From: Schoenobius gigantellus
Taxonomy: Eukaryota > Arthropoda > Insecta > Lepidoptera > Crambidae
NCBI GenBank assembly: GCA_963935595.1
Contig: OZ012544.1
Span: forward strand, 43,929,929 to 43,993,928
Direction of reading: 5' to 3'
Length of the DNA: 64,000 bases
The notes under the pieces are model-generated. The model saw only the letters and a list, made by a program, of their open reading frames with translations, had not been told where the DNA came from and ran no database searches. The position numbers were made by a program, and so were the translations under genes. Below, one piece after another: positions 11,342-22,523 of this stretch. The number at the start of each line of letters is the position of its first letter. Within the stretch, counting starts at the first letter, position 1.

Positions 11342-11886
11342 AGATGCTTCTCTACTTATTTCATTACATAAATATTCAAAATGATTAAATAACGTTCTGT
11401 AAATATTTCCGAACTCCCCATAATCCTCAATTAACATTTTTTGAAATATTCCATACTTTGCCTAAAAGTAAAAGGAAATTCAGTGATGGCAATAATTTCA
11501 CAAAAAAAATATCTAAGTCACATATCATTGCGATGAATAGACAACAACCACTAACTACTACAGCGACTACATTTTTTTAAAGAGTTGTGTTTTTTAAATA
11601 TTTACGTAGTTGTATATGCTGGCTAAACACAAGGCGAATACTTTGACGTTCTCCGTTGTTGAAAGTTCAAAAGCAACTGAATGCATTCGATGAACTCACA
11701 CGCTTCTTCGCGAGACACGAGCCGAGGTGCGAGCCGAACCACGAGACGCGAGTGTAAACTAGATATAAACACCAAACGAGCTCACGTGTTTTCGCGAGAC
11801 ACGAGTCGAACCGCGAGCCGAGCCACGAGACGTGACCTGGAGTTTGAATATCGAGTGGTGAAATGAGCTCCTTTTCTAACTCGTCA
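11342..11886. repeat. Left part of duplicated segment A
   Basis: 11342-11613 is AT-rich with nothing recognised. From about 11614 the sequence matches 50523-50696 in segment B; A has an extra stretch holding a second run of GCGAGACACGAG-type repeats. The match to B stops at 11886, where the LINE begins, and resumes at 16986. Confidence 0.7.
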
Positions 11887-12260
11887 CGTTCACGCGCGAA
11901 CTCAGTTCGATAAACATCCGCAAGTATCAGCTCCGTAAATAAATTAAAATTATAGTGGTAAAAAGTGAAAGTTTATATTTTAGTTTGTTATACTTTTGTA
12001 GCCAGTGATCTAAGCTGCCTAGTAGTGCAATTGGATTAAAATTCGACTCGATAACACCGGAGATATAACAAAAAAACATTTTAAAAATTTTAAATAACCG
12101 TTTTGTTGTTGACCTGCGGTAATCCGCGGGTCGCTTGCTGTGTTGACTCATCACACAACATCGACCAAACGCAACGGGCGTGCGGTGAAGCTACAACTGT
12201 ACCCACTTCACTGCGGCTGTATTAAGAGATTTGGCGGGCTGCTGTCGTGTTCGGCCGACG

Positions 12261-13469
12261 ATGATGACTACGCGTGGTTTTGTGTGCGCGGGATGCCGCA
12301 GCATAATTTCCGAAGACGGTGCATACATGAATTGCGTTAAATGTAAGCAGTTTTATGACATTTTTTGCGCAAATTATAATATAAATGTCTATGCAACGTT
12401 TACACCTGAATTTAAAAAGTCTTGGATGTGCGTTGAGTGCCGTAGCAAACTGCCGAGAGGCGATAACTCACAAACTCCTGTACGACAAACTCAACAGCAT
12501 TTACATGATTTGAGCATTGCTAGCGACTGTCCAGACACTCCGGTCGACATATCCATGCACAGTGTGCGTAGTCATGATAATGTAACAGTGCGTACACGTT
12601 TGCGTTCCACACAGACAGCGAAGCAAAGTGACTCGATTAATAGTCCACCTGAAACGATGCATGTGTCGGATACGCGCCAACTAAAACTAATGCAGGATGA
12701 TTTTGAGTTACGGCTTTCTAACACAATTCGTGACATTATAACAGACCAATTTCTCGTATTAAGGACAGAATTATGTAACAAATTGGACAGATTGACGGAT
12801 AAAATTAATGAATTGGAGAAAAGGATTGACGCGATATCTGTTATGAAATGTGACTCGAGGCAAAGCAATGTTGCAACCGATGCGGTTAATGTCCAGCATT
12901 CTGTGCGCCCTGACCCAGTCCATAAAAAGCCTATGATAACACAATCTGACCAACGGAAGACGTTAAGTAAAGTAGCTAGTGCCGCGAGCACCGCGACCAC
13001 GTCCATTGCGGGTTCCCCAGTCATCTGTCCATCAAAGGCACCTGCAGACTCCTTGGCTTCTCACCAGTCGCAAGTGAAGGCAAATATTGGTTGTGATGAA
13101 GTACAAGACTCAAGTGAGTGGGTGGAGGTGAGTCGGGGACGTGTACGCACTTCACTCGCTGGAGTACGTCGAGGTATTGCGGCTCCTGGGACCACGACAT
13201 TACGTGCCTCTGAGAGGTGGAGATATCTACATCTCTTTTATGTTGAGCAAGGTACTACAGTTGAACAGGTTCTAGCCCATCTTCATTCCATATGTGGTGC
13301 TGATGTCGGTACTGTGGAAGTCCTGAAATCACGAGGGCGATACGCATCATTTAAGCTTGGAGTACCGTCAAAGTACGCTGAAAGTGTCATGTCGCCGACC
13401 AACTGGGCTGAAGATATATGTGTGAAGCCGTGGCGTCAGAACTTTCGTGCCAAAGAAAAAAGTGCGTGA
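12261..13469 (+). CDS. LINE-1A ORF1, PHD-finger/coiled-coil nucleic-acid-binding protein
   Basis: The frame is open from 12231, but the first ATG pair is at 12261, giving 402 residues. Residues 9-60 form a zinc finger of PHD type (CAGC...CVKC...C...CVEC); the usual His ligand is replaced in CKQFYDIFC. A heptad-rich helix (around LRTELCNKLDRLTDKINELE, residues 165-190) should trimerise or dimerise the protein. The C-terminal 90 residues (WRYLHLFYVEQGTT...) resemble the RRM-like end of lepidopteran LINE ORF1 proteins. By family it binds element RNA in an RNP. No stops or shifts. Confidence 0.8.
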   Translation: MMTTRGFVCAGCRSIISEDGAYMNCVKCKQFYDIFCANYNINVYATFTPEFKKSWMCVECRSKLPRGDNSQTPVRQTQQHLHDLSIASDCPDTPVDISMHSVRSHDNVTVRTRLRSTQTAKQSDSINSPPETMHVSDTRQLKLMQDDFELRLSNTIRDIITDQFLVLRTELCNKLDRLTDKINELEKRIDAISVMKCDSRQSNVATDAVNVQHSVRPDPVHKKPMITQSDQRKTLSKVASAASTATTSIAGSPVICPSKAPADSLASHQSQVKANIGCDEVQDSSEWVEVSRGRVRTSLAGVRRGIAAPGTTTLRASERWRYLHLFYVEQGTTVEQVLAHLHSICGADVGTVEVLKSRGRYASFKLGVPSKYAESVMSPTNWAEDICVKPWRQNFRAKEKSA

Positions 13470-16386
13470 GCGTGTCAATCCTAGAAGTAAATCCATAGAA
13501 ATATGCTATCAAAATGTTCGGGGCTTGCGCTCGAAAACTCATATTTTTCGTAACAATGTGACTCAGTGTTGCTTTGACATTATTGCGTTGACTGAGACAT
13601 TCCTGACGAGTTCTATATCAGACGGTGAGCTTTTCCCCTCGAACTACATTGTGGTGCGGAAGGATCGTTTGACTGACCGCGGGTGGGGAGGTGTTTTACT
13701 TGCAGTAAAGGACTGTTATTCGGTGCGAGAAATTACAGATATTGATGCTATGACGTCTGAAATGGAACTAGTTTGTACTATTTTAAGCTATAAAACGTTT
13801 AAAGTTCTATGTTGTGTTGTGTACTTGCCCCCTAATTATAAAGATGATCAATATTTGAATGTTCTTACTTGTTTAGAAAATGTAATTATGACTAATGCAA
13901 ATCTGCATGTTTTAGTAGTAGGTGACTTTAATCTAAATTCTTTTTCCACCAACGTTAAATTTAATTTCGACATGTTTTGTGATATTTGTGGTCTAAAACA
14001 ACATAGTAATGTACTTAACGTTCATGGCGGTATGTTAGATCTTGTGCTGAGCAACTTTGATCCAGATGGAATTAAAGTTTTCGCTGGTGCTGAATCGTTA
14101 GTGCCGATTGATAAATACCACCCTTCTTTAGAGATCACAGTCAAGTTCTCATATGGGACACCGGTCCCACCTCCGTCCTCGCCTCGGCCCACTCCAAACT
14201 CTGGTTCCAGCCATGACTGGAACTGGCGCAAGGCCGATTATCCAGGCCTATATGCGGCTGTGAATGAGCTGGATTGGTCAGACGTGCTTGCCACAAGTGA
14301 TATGGACTTGGCTGTTGAACTATTTTACAGTAAACTTTACAGTTGTATTAGTCGGTTTGTGCCGCTTAAATGTCCATTTCCTGCACATACAAAATATATT
14401 TATCCGAGATGGTATACAAAGGAAATAATTAATAACATTGAACTGAAATATTTACATTTAAAACGATACAAAGCTGAAGGAAAAGAATTTAATAAAGAAA
14501 TGTTCAAATATTATAGATGGCATGTCAAAAACTTAATTGACAATGCTTATATGCAGCACTTAAAACTGACACAAAAAAATATTATTGACGACCCAGTTCA
14601 ATTCTGGGCATACGTTAAAGACAAGAAGAAGGACCGTAGACCTAAAGGTACTTATTTGCATTGTGGGGAGCAGGTAGTGGGTCAAGCCGCAGCTAATGCT
14701 TTTGCTGAATATTTTAGCTCCGTTTTTTTGAATGAGGTGCCGCGACTAAATCACATGGGGGCTGCCCGTGCTGCGGATACGTGTGCCGATGCCACTTGTG
14801 TTTCTATCGAGCAGATCGATGAGAAAGATCTGAGAGAAGCAATAAGGCGCCTTAAGCCAAGATCGTCAAGTGGACCTGATGGTATCCCGGTATTTGTTGC
14901 AAAGGACTGCAGTTCTGCGTTTGTGACGCCACTTTTATTTCTTTTTAATTTGGCCTTACAGCGCGCGGTGTATCCTGAGGCTTGGAAACTAACAAGAGTG
15001 ACCCCGGTTCCCAAGGGTGACACTGGTAATGATATTTCAGGCTTTAGACCGATCGCAGTTCTATCAGTGTTTGCTAAGATCTTTGAGACTATAGTGAGCT
15101 GCTTCATTAGCAAACAAATTCAGAATTCTTTGCATGATTCCCAGCACGGTTTCCGTAAGGCTCGTTCTACTACATCCAATCTCGTGGCTCATGTGGACTA
15201 TGTTTATGCTGAAATGGACGCGGGTAGGCAGGTTGATACTGCCTATCTTGATTTTAAAAAAGCATTTGACTTAGTAGACAATGATGTTCTTTTGCAAAAG
15301 TTGGCAATAATAGGATTTACACCTAAACTCTTGGAATTTTTTTCTAGCTACCTACGGAATCGGCGTCAGTTCGTAAGGGTGGATGGTTTTGAGTCTGATG
15401 ATTACTACACGAGATCTGGTGTAAGCCAAGGTAGTACCCTGGGACCAATGCTCTTTCTCATCTTCATTAATGATCTGCCAAATTGTATTAGTTCCTCGAA
15501 ATGTCTTCTGTTTGCGGACGACCTTAAATTGTGTCTTGGAGTTGCTACTGACTCTGATTCTGAAGCTCTACAAGCAGATATTTGTGCTGTTTCTGAATGG
15601 AGTAGGCTCAATCGTCTCCCATTTAATTGTGGCAAATGTAAAATTATTACGTATACGCGAAAACGTTGTCCTCTGAATAACGTATACAACCTATATGACG
15701 AACCAATGGAAAGGGTAGGTGACATTCGTGATTTAGGCTTAATAATGGATTCTCAATTGGACTTCCACAAACATGTGGTGACAATATGTAAGGCAGCAAG
15801 TAAAACCTTAGGCTTCATCATGAGGACTTCTGCACAGTTTGATGACCTGAGAGTTGCTGCGGTACTCTTCAATGCTTATGTTCGCAGCAAACTTGAGTTT
15901 GGTTCAATTGTTTGGAGTCCATATGAAGCTAAATATTGTCTTATGCTGGAGAGAGTGCAAAGGAAGTATGCTCGTTGGTTGTACAAGAAAAAGTATGGTT
16001 ATTATCCGTTCTTGTATCCGTCTCTGTTTGTGTCAGGCATGGTGGATATGGACACTCTCAAATTTAGGAGAGTCCGACAACTCCTATTATACTATCTGGC
16101 TATAATACGCAACCAGGTAGATAGCCCAACTATACTTGGTGAAGTTGGGCTTCTAGCTCCCAAACGCCTGGGCTGGGACGAGGGGGGGACGGTGACGCCG
16201 CGGCGGCGACCGCGCCTGCTTGCGCGACCTCCTGCGCGCACCGCGTACGCCGCTCATGCACCCACTACTCGTGCTCTAAGCCTTATTGGAGATATGCTTG
16301 TTCATGACTATGGTATTGATATATTTGCTGACCACTATGGACTGTTGCGTAGAAAAGCTCTATTATATTTAAATAGTATACTTTGA
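13426..16386 (+). CDS. LINE-1A ORF2, AP-endonuclease and reverse transcriptase
   Basis: The frame opens at 13426 after a TGA and overlaps ORF1 by 44 nt, in the +1 frame. No ATG occurs until about residue 100 of the protein, past the first endonuclease motifs. Initiation must therefore use GTG at 13447, reinitiation or frameshifting. Endonuclease motifs in order are YQNVRGLRSK, LTETFL, VVGDFNLN, LDLVLSN and a terminal HPSLEI. RT motifs include SSGPDGIP, YLDFKKAFD, GVSQGSTLGP and the catalytic FADD. A DLGLIMD motif follows and the C-terminus holds a GC-rich Arg/Pro patch near 16190-16260. About 980 residues with no lesion, so the protein looks functional. Confidence 0.88.
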   Translation, partial: SRGVRTFVPKKKVRERVNPRSKSIEICYQNVRGLRSKTHIFRNNVTQCCFDIIALTETFLTSSISDGELFPSNYIVVRKDRLTDRGWGGVLLAVKDCYSVREITDIDAMTSEMELVCTILSYKTFKVLCCVVYLPPNYKDDQYLNVLTCLENVIMTNANLHVLVVGDFNLNSFSTNVKFNFDMFCDICGLKQHSNVLNVHGGMLDLVLSNFDPDGIKVFAGAESLVPIDKYHPSLEITVKFSYGTPVPPPSSPRPTPNSGSSHDWNWRKADYPGLYAAVNELDWSDVLATSDMDLAVELFYSKLYSCISRFVPLKCPFPAHTKYIYPRWYTKEIINNIELKYLHLKRYKAEGKEFNKEMFKYYRWHVKNLIDNAYMQHLKLTQKNIIDDPVQFWAYVKDKKKDRRPKGTYLHCGEQVVGQAAANAFAEYFSSVFLNEVPRLNHMGAARAADTCADATCVSIEQIDEKDLREAIRRLKPRSSSGPDGIPVFVAKDCSSAFVTPLLFLFNLALQRAVYPEAWKLTRVTPVPKGDTGNDISGFRPIAVLSVFAKIFETIVSCFISKQIQNSLHDSQHGFRKARSTTSNLVAHVDYVYAEMDAGRQVDTAYLDFKKAFDLVDNDVLLQKLAIIGFTPKLLEFFSSYLRNRRQFVRVDGFESDDYYTRSGVSQGSTLGPMLFLIFINDLPNCISSSKCLLFADDLKLCLGVATDSDSEALQADICAVSEWSRLNRLPFNCGKCKIITYTRKRCPLNNVYNLYDEPMERVGDIRDLGLIMDSQLDFHKHVVTICKAASKTLGFIMRTSAQFDDLRVAAVLFNAYVRSKLEFGSIVWSPYEAKYCLMLERVQRKYARWLYKKKYGYYPFLYPSLFVSGMVDMDTLKFRRVRQLLLYYLAIIRNQVDSPTILGEVGLLAPKRLGWDEGGTVTPRRRPRLLARPPARTAYAAHAPTTRALSLIGDMLVHDYGIDIFADHYGLLRRKALLYLNSIL

Positions 16387-16985
16387 ACGACTATTAAATA
16401 TCAAATATTACAGTTGGATTTTCTGATTGATTTGACATTGTTTTTAGAATTGGACATTATAAGACTGCTAGATTGACATTTTTGTATATATGGAATATTC
16501 TTATTTGTAATTTAATAAAATAATTTAATCATATTATATTTGACATAGGTACTTAAGTAATTTATTATTTATTGTAATTTGACATTCTATTTGACATTGA
16601 CATTTCTATTTGACATTGTAACATTCTTTATTTTTTTTTATACGTGTTGGATAAATGTCGGTGAAATTCGACCTAAGACTGCTAGACTGACATTTTTATA
16701 TTCTTGTTTGTAATTCAATTAATATTCCATTCATTTAATGTGACATACCTATGCAATTTAATATTTATTGTAATTTGACATTTAATTTAATTAATATTCA
16801 ATGAGCATTTGACTTTCTCTTTTGACATTTTTATTTAACATTGTATTTTTTTTTAATAATTAAGCATGTATTACTCATTGATAAATAATATTGATAATTC
16901 AATTTTTATGTGCATGACTTACCGTGCGTGTTGGAATATCTGTAAGCCGGTAGGTACAATTGTTGTAAATAAATAAATAAATAAA
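16387..16985 (+). other. LINE-1A 3' UTR with internal repeat and TAAA tail
   Basis: Two imperfect copies, starting near 16462 and 16675 with AGACTGCTAGA-TGACATTTTT, make up most of the UTR. TTGACATT-like words recur many times. It ends in TAAA repeats at about 16966-16985, the microsatellite-type tail of CR1/L2-group LINEs. Confidence 0.7.
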
Positions 16986-17627
16986 TGTGTTTCATCACAA
17001 ATACAACCAGGAGTACATACATGACTTAAAAGAATACGATGATAGTGTCTCCTACCTGTTACAATGGAACAACAGTTCGTTTGCCCAAATATTGAATACT
17101 AAAAGATCATAAATTGCTAGTTGCCAGTATGCCATAATAGTTATTTTCAAATCAATCATTACTATTTACAATCATTACTAAGTCAAGGAAATAAGCAGCT
17201 CTACGCCACGTGAATCATAATAAACGTAACCAGGAGTACATGACTGACAGGACCGCTCACATTGGTCGTTCTCGCTATAGCTACCTGTTGGATTTCGGGA
17301 GCTGTTTGAATCCAACACGTTTTTCAAAACAATAGATACTAGGAGACCATGAATTGCTGGTAGGTTAGTTTTCACGTTTATTAACTATTTTACCGACATG
17401 ATCTGTTTTACCGACCTTAGCCAACATATACACCGATATACAACCGAATTATTAACTATTTTTTATTGTGACTTAATTTCCAGTCATTTTTGTTTGTTAG
17501 ACTAATTTAGTTATTTTATATAAATAAAATTAAAATTTAATTTTCAAAGTTTGAGTAATCAATATTAGAGAAAAATATTCAAAAAGGCATTCATGGCAGT
17601 CATTGCTTTGATAATGTGGAAAACAGA

Positions 17628-17645
17628 ACACCAAGTTGGGCGCCA
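17628..17645 (-). other. Degenerate tRNA-Lys-type PBS with LTR end
   Basis: The minus strand reads CA, a 3-base spacer, then TGGCGCCCAACTTGG. One base differs from the better copies. The LTR lies at higher coordinates. The paralogue is at 51346-51363. Confidence 0.5.
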
Positions 17646-17936
17646 AAATGCCTGATAATTTTTATACAACTTACAAGCAGTAAAGCAAATGGAACTTTTA
17701 TTTTTATTTGTAACATTGCATTTTGTTGAAAATAGCTAAATAAGTTTCCAATAACATATTTTATTAAATATGTAAAAGAAAAAACTAGCAAATGAAGTTT
17801 ATAAGAAATGAAACAAGTGAAAGTTGTCTTCTAAAACCATTATTTTTAATAATTATTGATCAGTTATATTTTATAAAAATAAATTATTTTTTTTAACCGA
17901 AATGCAATGACCAAATTTGACCGACATCATGTCGGT

Positions 17937-18230
17937 TTACCAATTGGCTAGATGACTAAAAAAATTTTTTTGCTTTAATAGAAGCTTTTTCATATAATGA
18001 ACAGAAAAAAAAATTGGTTTTTGAATAACTATAAAAATAACCAAGATATAAGGTATTAAAGATTTTTCTCCATCTCTTTCTAGCAAAACGGCAATTTACA
18101 AGGAGTTAATATGGCCGTACTTAACAATGACGTCACGGTTGATGTCGGATCTCTCTGTCTAATCGCCTTCAAATTAACAACTTAAAATGCTTGTATCTAA
18201 TGTATTAGTCATCATCCCAATTATACCAAG
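17937..18230. repeat. Non-autonomous repeat, also at 32170-32538
   Basis: The left end is GGCTAGATGAC and the right end GTCATCATCCC (8 of 11 positions complementary as TIRs). The copy at 32170 splits the LTR-relic leader between GGAGA and TTAGAG, so its ends can be read against 6020. That copy has about 80 bp more near its right end. Non-coding; superfamily unknown. Confidence 0.5.
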
Positions 18231-19255
18231 TTTGAATCGAGTTAGGGCAGAGATAATACTTCAGTTGTTAATTGGAAGGAAGTATATTTTGATGGTTTCA
18301 GTGAGCTCTTAAATACTAAAATACATTGTGACTTATTGCTCTAATCTTTATCTCACTCATCTCCGAATAACCTTTATCTGATTTCCTTATAATTAGATGA
18401 GCACGTTAGGTATGTGCCTAGTCGTACGTGCCTAAGCGGCACATCACAAATATATTTGTGTATTTTCATTATTCTTCTTCGCAATATCTGTTCAAATAGG
18501 GTGTTCACACAAAAAAAATAACAGAGAATAAGGTCTATTTTGAATTCACAATATAAAAAAACTCGATACAGTGAAATCCTTGGGATGGATAAGTCCTTGG
18601 TAGTTCACACGGTATATAACTACTGTGTCGAAGAGACGCCATTTGAATCCTGCTTGTGGTGAAAAAATCATGCATCTAATTTATTTATCATATCACGACT
18701 GCAGTTTGTATAGTAATAAACCGAATCTACAGTTAAATAAAATTTGTTTACTTATTAACTTTAACCAAATAATTAAAAACTTTTAAAACATTTTCCACTT
18801 ACAGAGCCGATAACCTTACGTCACCTTTTCACAATGAATTTTACTAGGACTACAGAAAACCTAGGCATTGAAAACTTTAAGTGACGTTCTATCTAACCGT
18901 CTCATATCACATTGCTGCTCACGTATGCTCCCTTTCAGAAGCTTTGCGTCTCTTTTGCGCTGTTCAAGTGCAAACAAAGCAAACTGTGTTTGGGAGGATC
19001 TAAGTGGGCAGCGTAAAACGGCAATATGACCTCACGTTGTTATAGCGAAGGCGTCCATGGCTACGATAACTCCTACATGAAGCTACAAGCCAGGTATATC
19101 GGTGCCTCAAACACGTGGCACGCGCCATCGCCATCTACAGAGAAATCCTAACAAACCAACTTCAAGTGTTACACTATTCGTAACAAAGTACACTGGAGGG
19201 CGCTGATTGCTTACAAGTTCGACGCTTATTGCATACTGTTTGTTATTTTTAATTT

Positions 19256-19374
19256 GATTCGAAGGTTTTTGTTAATTTCATTCCCAATATATGTACTTCC
19301 TTCATGGGCAACCTGTCGGCAAGAAAATCAAAGAGAGACCAGCGGATAAATGGCTCGATGAATATTAACGAAAA
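19256..19374 (+). pseudogene. RTE-like LINE C-terminal relic (copy A)
   Basis: The frame reads YFLHGQPVGKKIKERPADKWLDE then a stop. This is the RPxxRWxDD-type signature at the C-terminus of RTE-like LINE polyproteins. The longer paralogue is 57784-58142. Truncated at the junction at 19375. Confidence 0.55.
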
Positions 19375-19512
19375 ACATAGGTGGAGATAGCCAGTAACAA
19401 GAATCCGATTGAATCTCGCTTCCTTATCCATCATCTTCGACCTCCTTGCAAGAAAATTTTGTACTTACCGAAAGATTTAGATACAATTACTGACAACTTT
19501 GTGTCATACTCA

Positions 19513-19530
19513 GGCCCACGTTGGGCGCCA
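19513..19530 (-). other. tRNA-Lys-type PBS with LTR end (paralogue at 59128-59145)
   Basis: The minus strand reads CA, a spacer, then TGGCGCCCAACGTGGGCC, 17/18 complementary to the recalled tRNA-Lys(CUU) end. The LTR lies at higher coordinates. The internal side stops after about 140 bp, at the segment junction. Confidence 0.6.
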
Positions 19531-19560
19531 ATATGGTCTTGGTATTGCATTACTATAAAA

Positions 19561-19670
19561 ATTATTACAAAAAATAAAAACCGACTTCAAAAACACTGAA
19601 AAGTTTAAAATAATATAAGAATAGGTACAGACAACATCACACTTCTATATTGAAGTCGGTGCCAAACGAT
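19561..19670. repeat. Small inverted repeat, CCGACTTCAA type
   Basis: AACCGACTTCAA at about 19579 and TTGAAGTCGGT at about 19652 face each other. This pair is frequent in moth and butterfly intergenic DNA. Copied in segment B near 59194-59275. Confidence 0.5.
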
Positions 19671-21695
19671 GAACTCCTAGAAAGTCTTAAAATTTATAAT
19701 GGCTAGCTAAGAACTTTATCGGTGCTGTTAACGATATTCGGGACATTAGTTGAAAAAAACTATGAAACAATAAAATAATATTTCATATTTAGCCAATTCA
19801 TATGTCAATTTACCCTAACGCTTATACTTTTATTGCATTTTCTTTTATTGCGATAAGTTGGCGAACAAGCAAACTGCCCACCTGATGTTAAGTTGTAACA
19901 GTCACCTATAATGTTGCTCCTGTGAGATTCGCAGCAAAGCTACAACCCCCACAAGAACCACGGTGTACGTTGCCAACTTTTGACATCAGATTTAAAGTCA
20001 CGGTACCCATTCATTTCACTGCCATATCACCCTTCAAACCGGAACACAGCAATGCAAGCACTGCTGCTTTGCGGCAGAAATAGGTAAGACGGAGGTACCC
20101 ATGCAGACGTCCCTGGTACAGAGTCTCTCTCCTAACGTAACTCTCCTTTAATGACCTAATTAACCCTACAATGAGAAGCTGAATACTAAACAGATTTACC
20201 ATAGAACGTAGACATTACGGTAAGTGATTTATTTCTCAGTACTTCAATGAAACTTACAGCTCGCACATCTGTATCCCAGGACCCCGATGTTCATTCATTG
20301 GTTCAGGACGTTTGGAAGTAATTGTTCCGCCCACGCCACGTGTTTCAAAACAAACGCTACCAGGATAACATAAGTCAATAGAGAATGGACAGAGGAGTTT
20401 CATTTCAAGTCGCCATACTATGTACAACCTTTTACAATCCACAGCACAGAAGCTGAGAGAAGTGCCAACTATTTGACCACAGTTTTTCGTTTTAATTATA
20501 TTTTGTTTGCCTTTATTATTCTTGTTTGTTTGCCACTATAAAAGATTATGATAGCACACATGTCGTACGGGCGAGTACACACTTGCAAACTTACACCGTG
20601 TATACTGATTTGACTGTTTTCTCATAATAGTTCACAAATTTATAAAATAAAGTGCTAGAAACTTCAGAACCGACAATAGCGACAAAAAACCGAACGCATC
20701 CTTGCCAGTCAACGCCACGGTCATTTGTGTCTATCGTGGTTCATGAATACGAACAAGAAGTTTAGTTATCCGTAGTTGCATTAATCTACATATTTAGCTG
20801 TTTTAAAACACGTCGAAAAATCAATGTTTGACAAATGCAGTACGACGACTGGGTGGAATGCCACCTGATATTCGGTACCGGCGATAAGTTACATGCCTGG
20901 GGCCCCTATGTACTAGGCTGGCAATACCATATAGTAGTGATCGTAATAAGGGGCGTTAGTGGAATACGTGCTCTTCTACGTTTTACTTTTAAAATTCGTT
21001 TTTAATGAATTAGATTATAGCAGCGGATTTCACACATTGACTGTTCCCTGTTCTAGCCAAAACAATTTTCTTTGTAAAAAAAATTCAGAAACATAACGCA
21101 TATAACGAACGACGGGAATAAAGTCCAAAAAATAAGTATTTTTTCCGGGTAGTCACAATAAAGAAATTTATAACTGACACATATCTTCAAAATTTACGGT
21201 TTTTGTATACATTTATAAGCCTTAAATCTCAAAGAGCGCAGAATATTTCCCTTGATGCCACCTGTTAAAATGAGTCGCCAGTTCATCACAGCTACAGGTT
21301 TTCCATAACATCGGGTACTAGGACTTCATAAAGCGATAAGAGCTATTATAGATACACGAATCAATAGAGCAAGCACCAAGTGGCTCCACCGGTTGAAATG
21401 AAACAACTGTTGAATCCAACACGTATTCCAAAACATTGGACACTAGGAGAGCATAAATAGCTTATATGTTAGAACTTACTATCTCTTTTAACAGCTCTGT
21501 AAGTTACTAACCGATATCTTCAGGCAACATCGTCTAGCTAGTATTGGAGAGAGAACATACGCTGCACTAGCCACGTTCACCTTGCCAACCTGCAGAATGC
21601 TTCTTTACATCTGTTTCATGCCAACTTCACTTCCTTCTTCACTCTCGTCGAGCTTAGGCGAGGGAGCGCAAGCACTTGAATGTGGTCGGAGGCGA

Positions 21696-21756
21696 GAGCA
21701 CGCGAGGCGAGGCGGGGTGATACGAAAGATATCACCTCGCCTCGCCTCGCGTGCTC
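21696..21756. repeat. GC-rich 27-bp hairpin
   Basis: Arms 21696-21722 and 21730-21756 pair at 26 of 27 positions around a 7-base loop. The arms contain GCGAGGCGAGGCG. The same hairpin is kept at 61305-61365. It stands out from AT-rich surroundings. Confidence 0.8.
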
Positions 21757-22523
21757 ATAAGCAGTGGGGAAAAGGTGTGCTGGACGTTGGCGGAGAGTTA
21801 CATTTGCGCGTTGTGCGTTAGAAATAAATTGCCCTTGTTTGCGTTGGAATGGTTGTTACGGGTAAGCACTGAAGACGTTGACAACGCAGTACCTCCCAAG
21901 TGGGAATCCATCATTTTATTGCAATTCCTTTCAACGATTTTCATTACCCATAAAACGAATCGCAGAATTTTTTTTCAATATATAACAAACCCTAGAATTA
22001 GGTTACATCGCATTTTCGTTTCCTCGAATATTTGTTATCTACAAACACAGTTCATCGTTATTTCTTTTCATGTTTTATACATTTTATCGAAATAATGTTA
22101 CATCGAAGTTATATAAAATAGTTTTTAGGAATAGTTTCATCGATAACTTAATAATTTTACGAAATGTAAGTTCGATGTACCGTTTTTCTGGTAATCAAAA
22201 CAACTTTAAAAGATTTTATTTAAGAAACGTTTTTCGATGATATTCGTATAAAACAGAGGTGATTAAAAATTCGATGAATTGAAAAAAATATATATTAAAA
22301 ATCGTGGAATAGTTTTCGGTAAAATGAGAATCGATATCAAAAAAATCTGTATTCTGATAGACACCCCTCCCAAGTACCATATCTTTACGTATGTACTTAT
22401 TAATAAGCAAATACCTTTACACATCATCCAGGTTCCTTTCTGAAATTATCAATCATTAATTTGTGAGAAGACAAAACAAATTTTGATGACAGGATATTGT
22501 TTTATTATTCGTCATGTAGACTA

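Larger units (their letters stand above)
11887..16985 (+). mobile_element. Full-length CR1/Jockey-group LINE, both frames open (LINE-1A)
   Basis: Segment B is uninterrupted at the corresponding place (CTCGTCA joined to TGTGTTTC near 50696), which defines both ends. The 5099-bp element has a 5' UTR of about 370 bp, ORF1, an overlapping ORF2, a 600-bp 3' UTR and a TAAA-repeat tail. No target-site duplication is present, at most one ambiguous A. It is named LINE-1A only for this report and is unrelated to the L1 clade. Confidence 0.9.
16986..19374. repeat. Duplicated segment A, middle part
   Basis: Collinear with 50697-51937, 52682-53304 and 57784-57900 of segment B. In a 250-bp sample (17178-17430 against 50881-51128) I counted about 15 differences. 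It contains minus-orientation members of the GGAAAACGTG dispersed family (near 17300), an LTR/PBS relic (17628-17645) and a repeat absent from B (17937-18230). No gene is visible. Confidence 0.75.

Noticed and set aside
13447..13469. Minus-one ribosomal slippery site at AAAAAAG between ORF1 and ORF2 of LINE-1A
   Set aside because: The heptamer is not in the required phase of ORF1, and ORF2 is in the +1 frame, so a -1 shift would not reach it.
17937..18230. Assignment of the GGCTAGATGAC repeat to Helitrons
   Set aside because: It does not begin with TC and has no CTRR end. The ends look like weak TIRs instead.
19513..19530. Possible tRNA-Lys pseudogene 3' end
   Set aside because: The sequence includes the CCA complement, which nuclear tRNA genes do not encode, and no tRNA arms lie next to it. 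It fits a PBS.
21582..22095. Open frames of 79 and 114 codons, repeated at 61191-61704
   Set aside because: They are conserved only because the segment is duplicated. They overlap the GC-rich hairpin and match no family.
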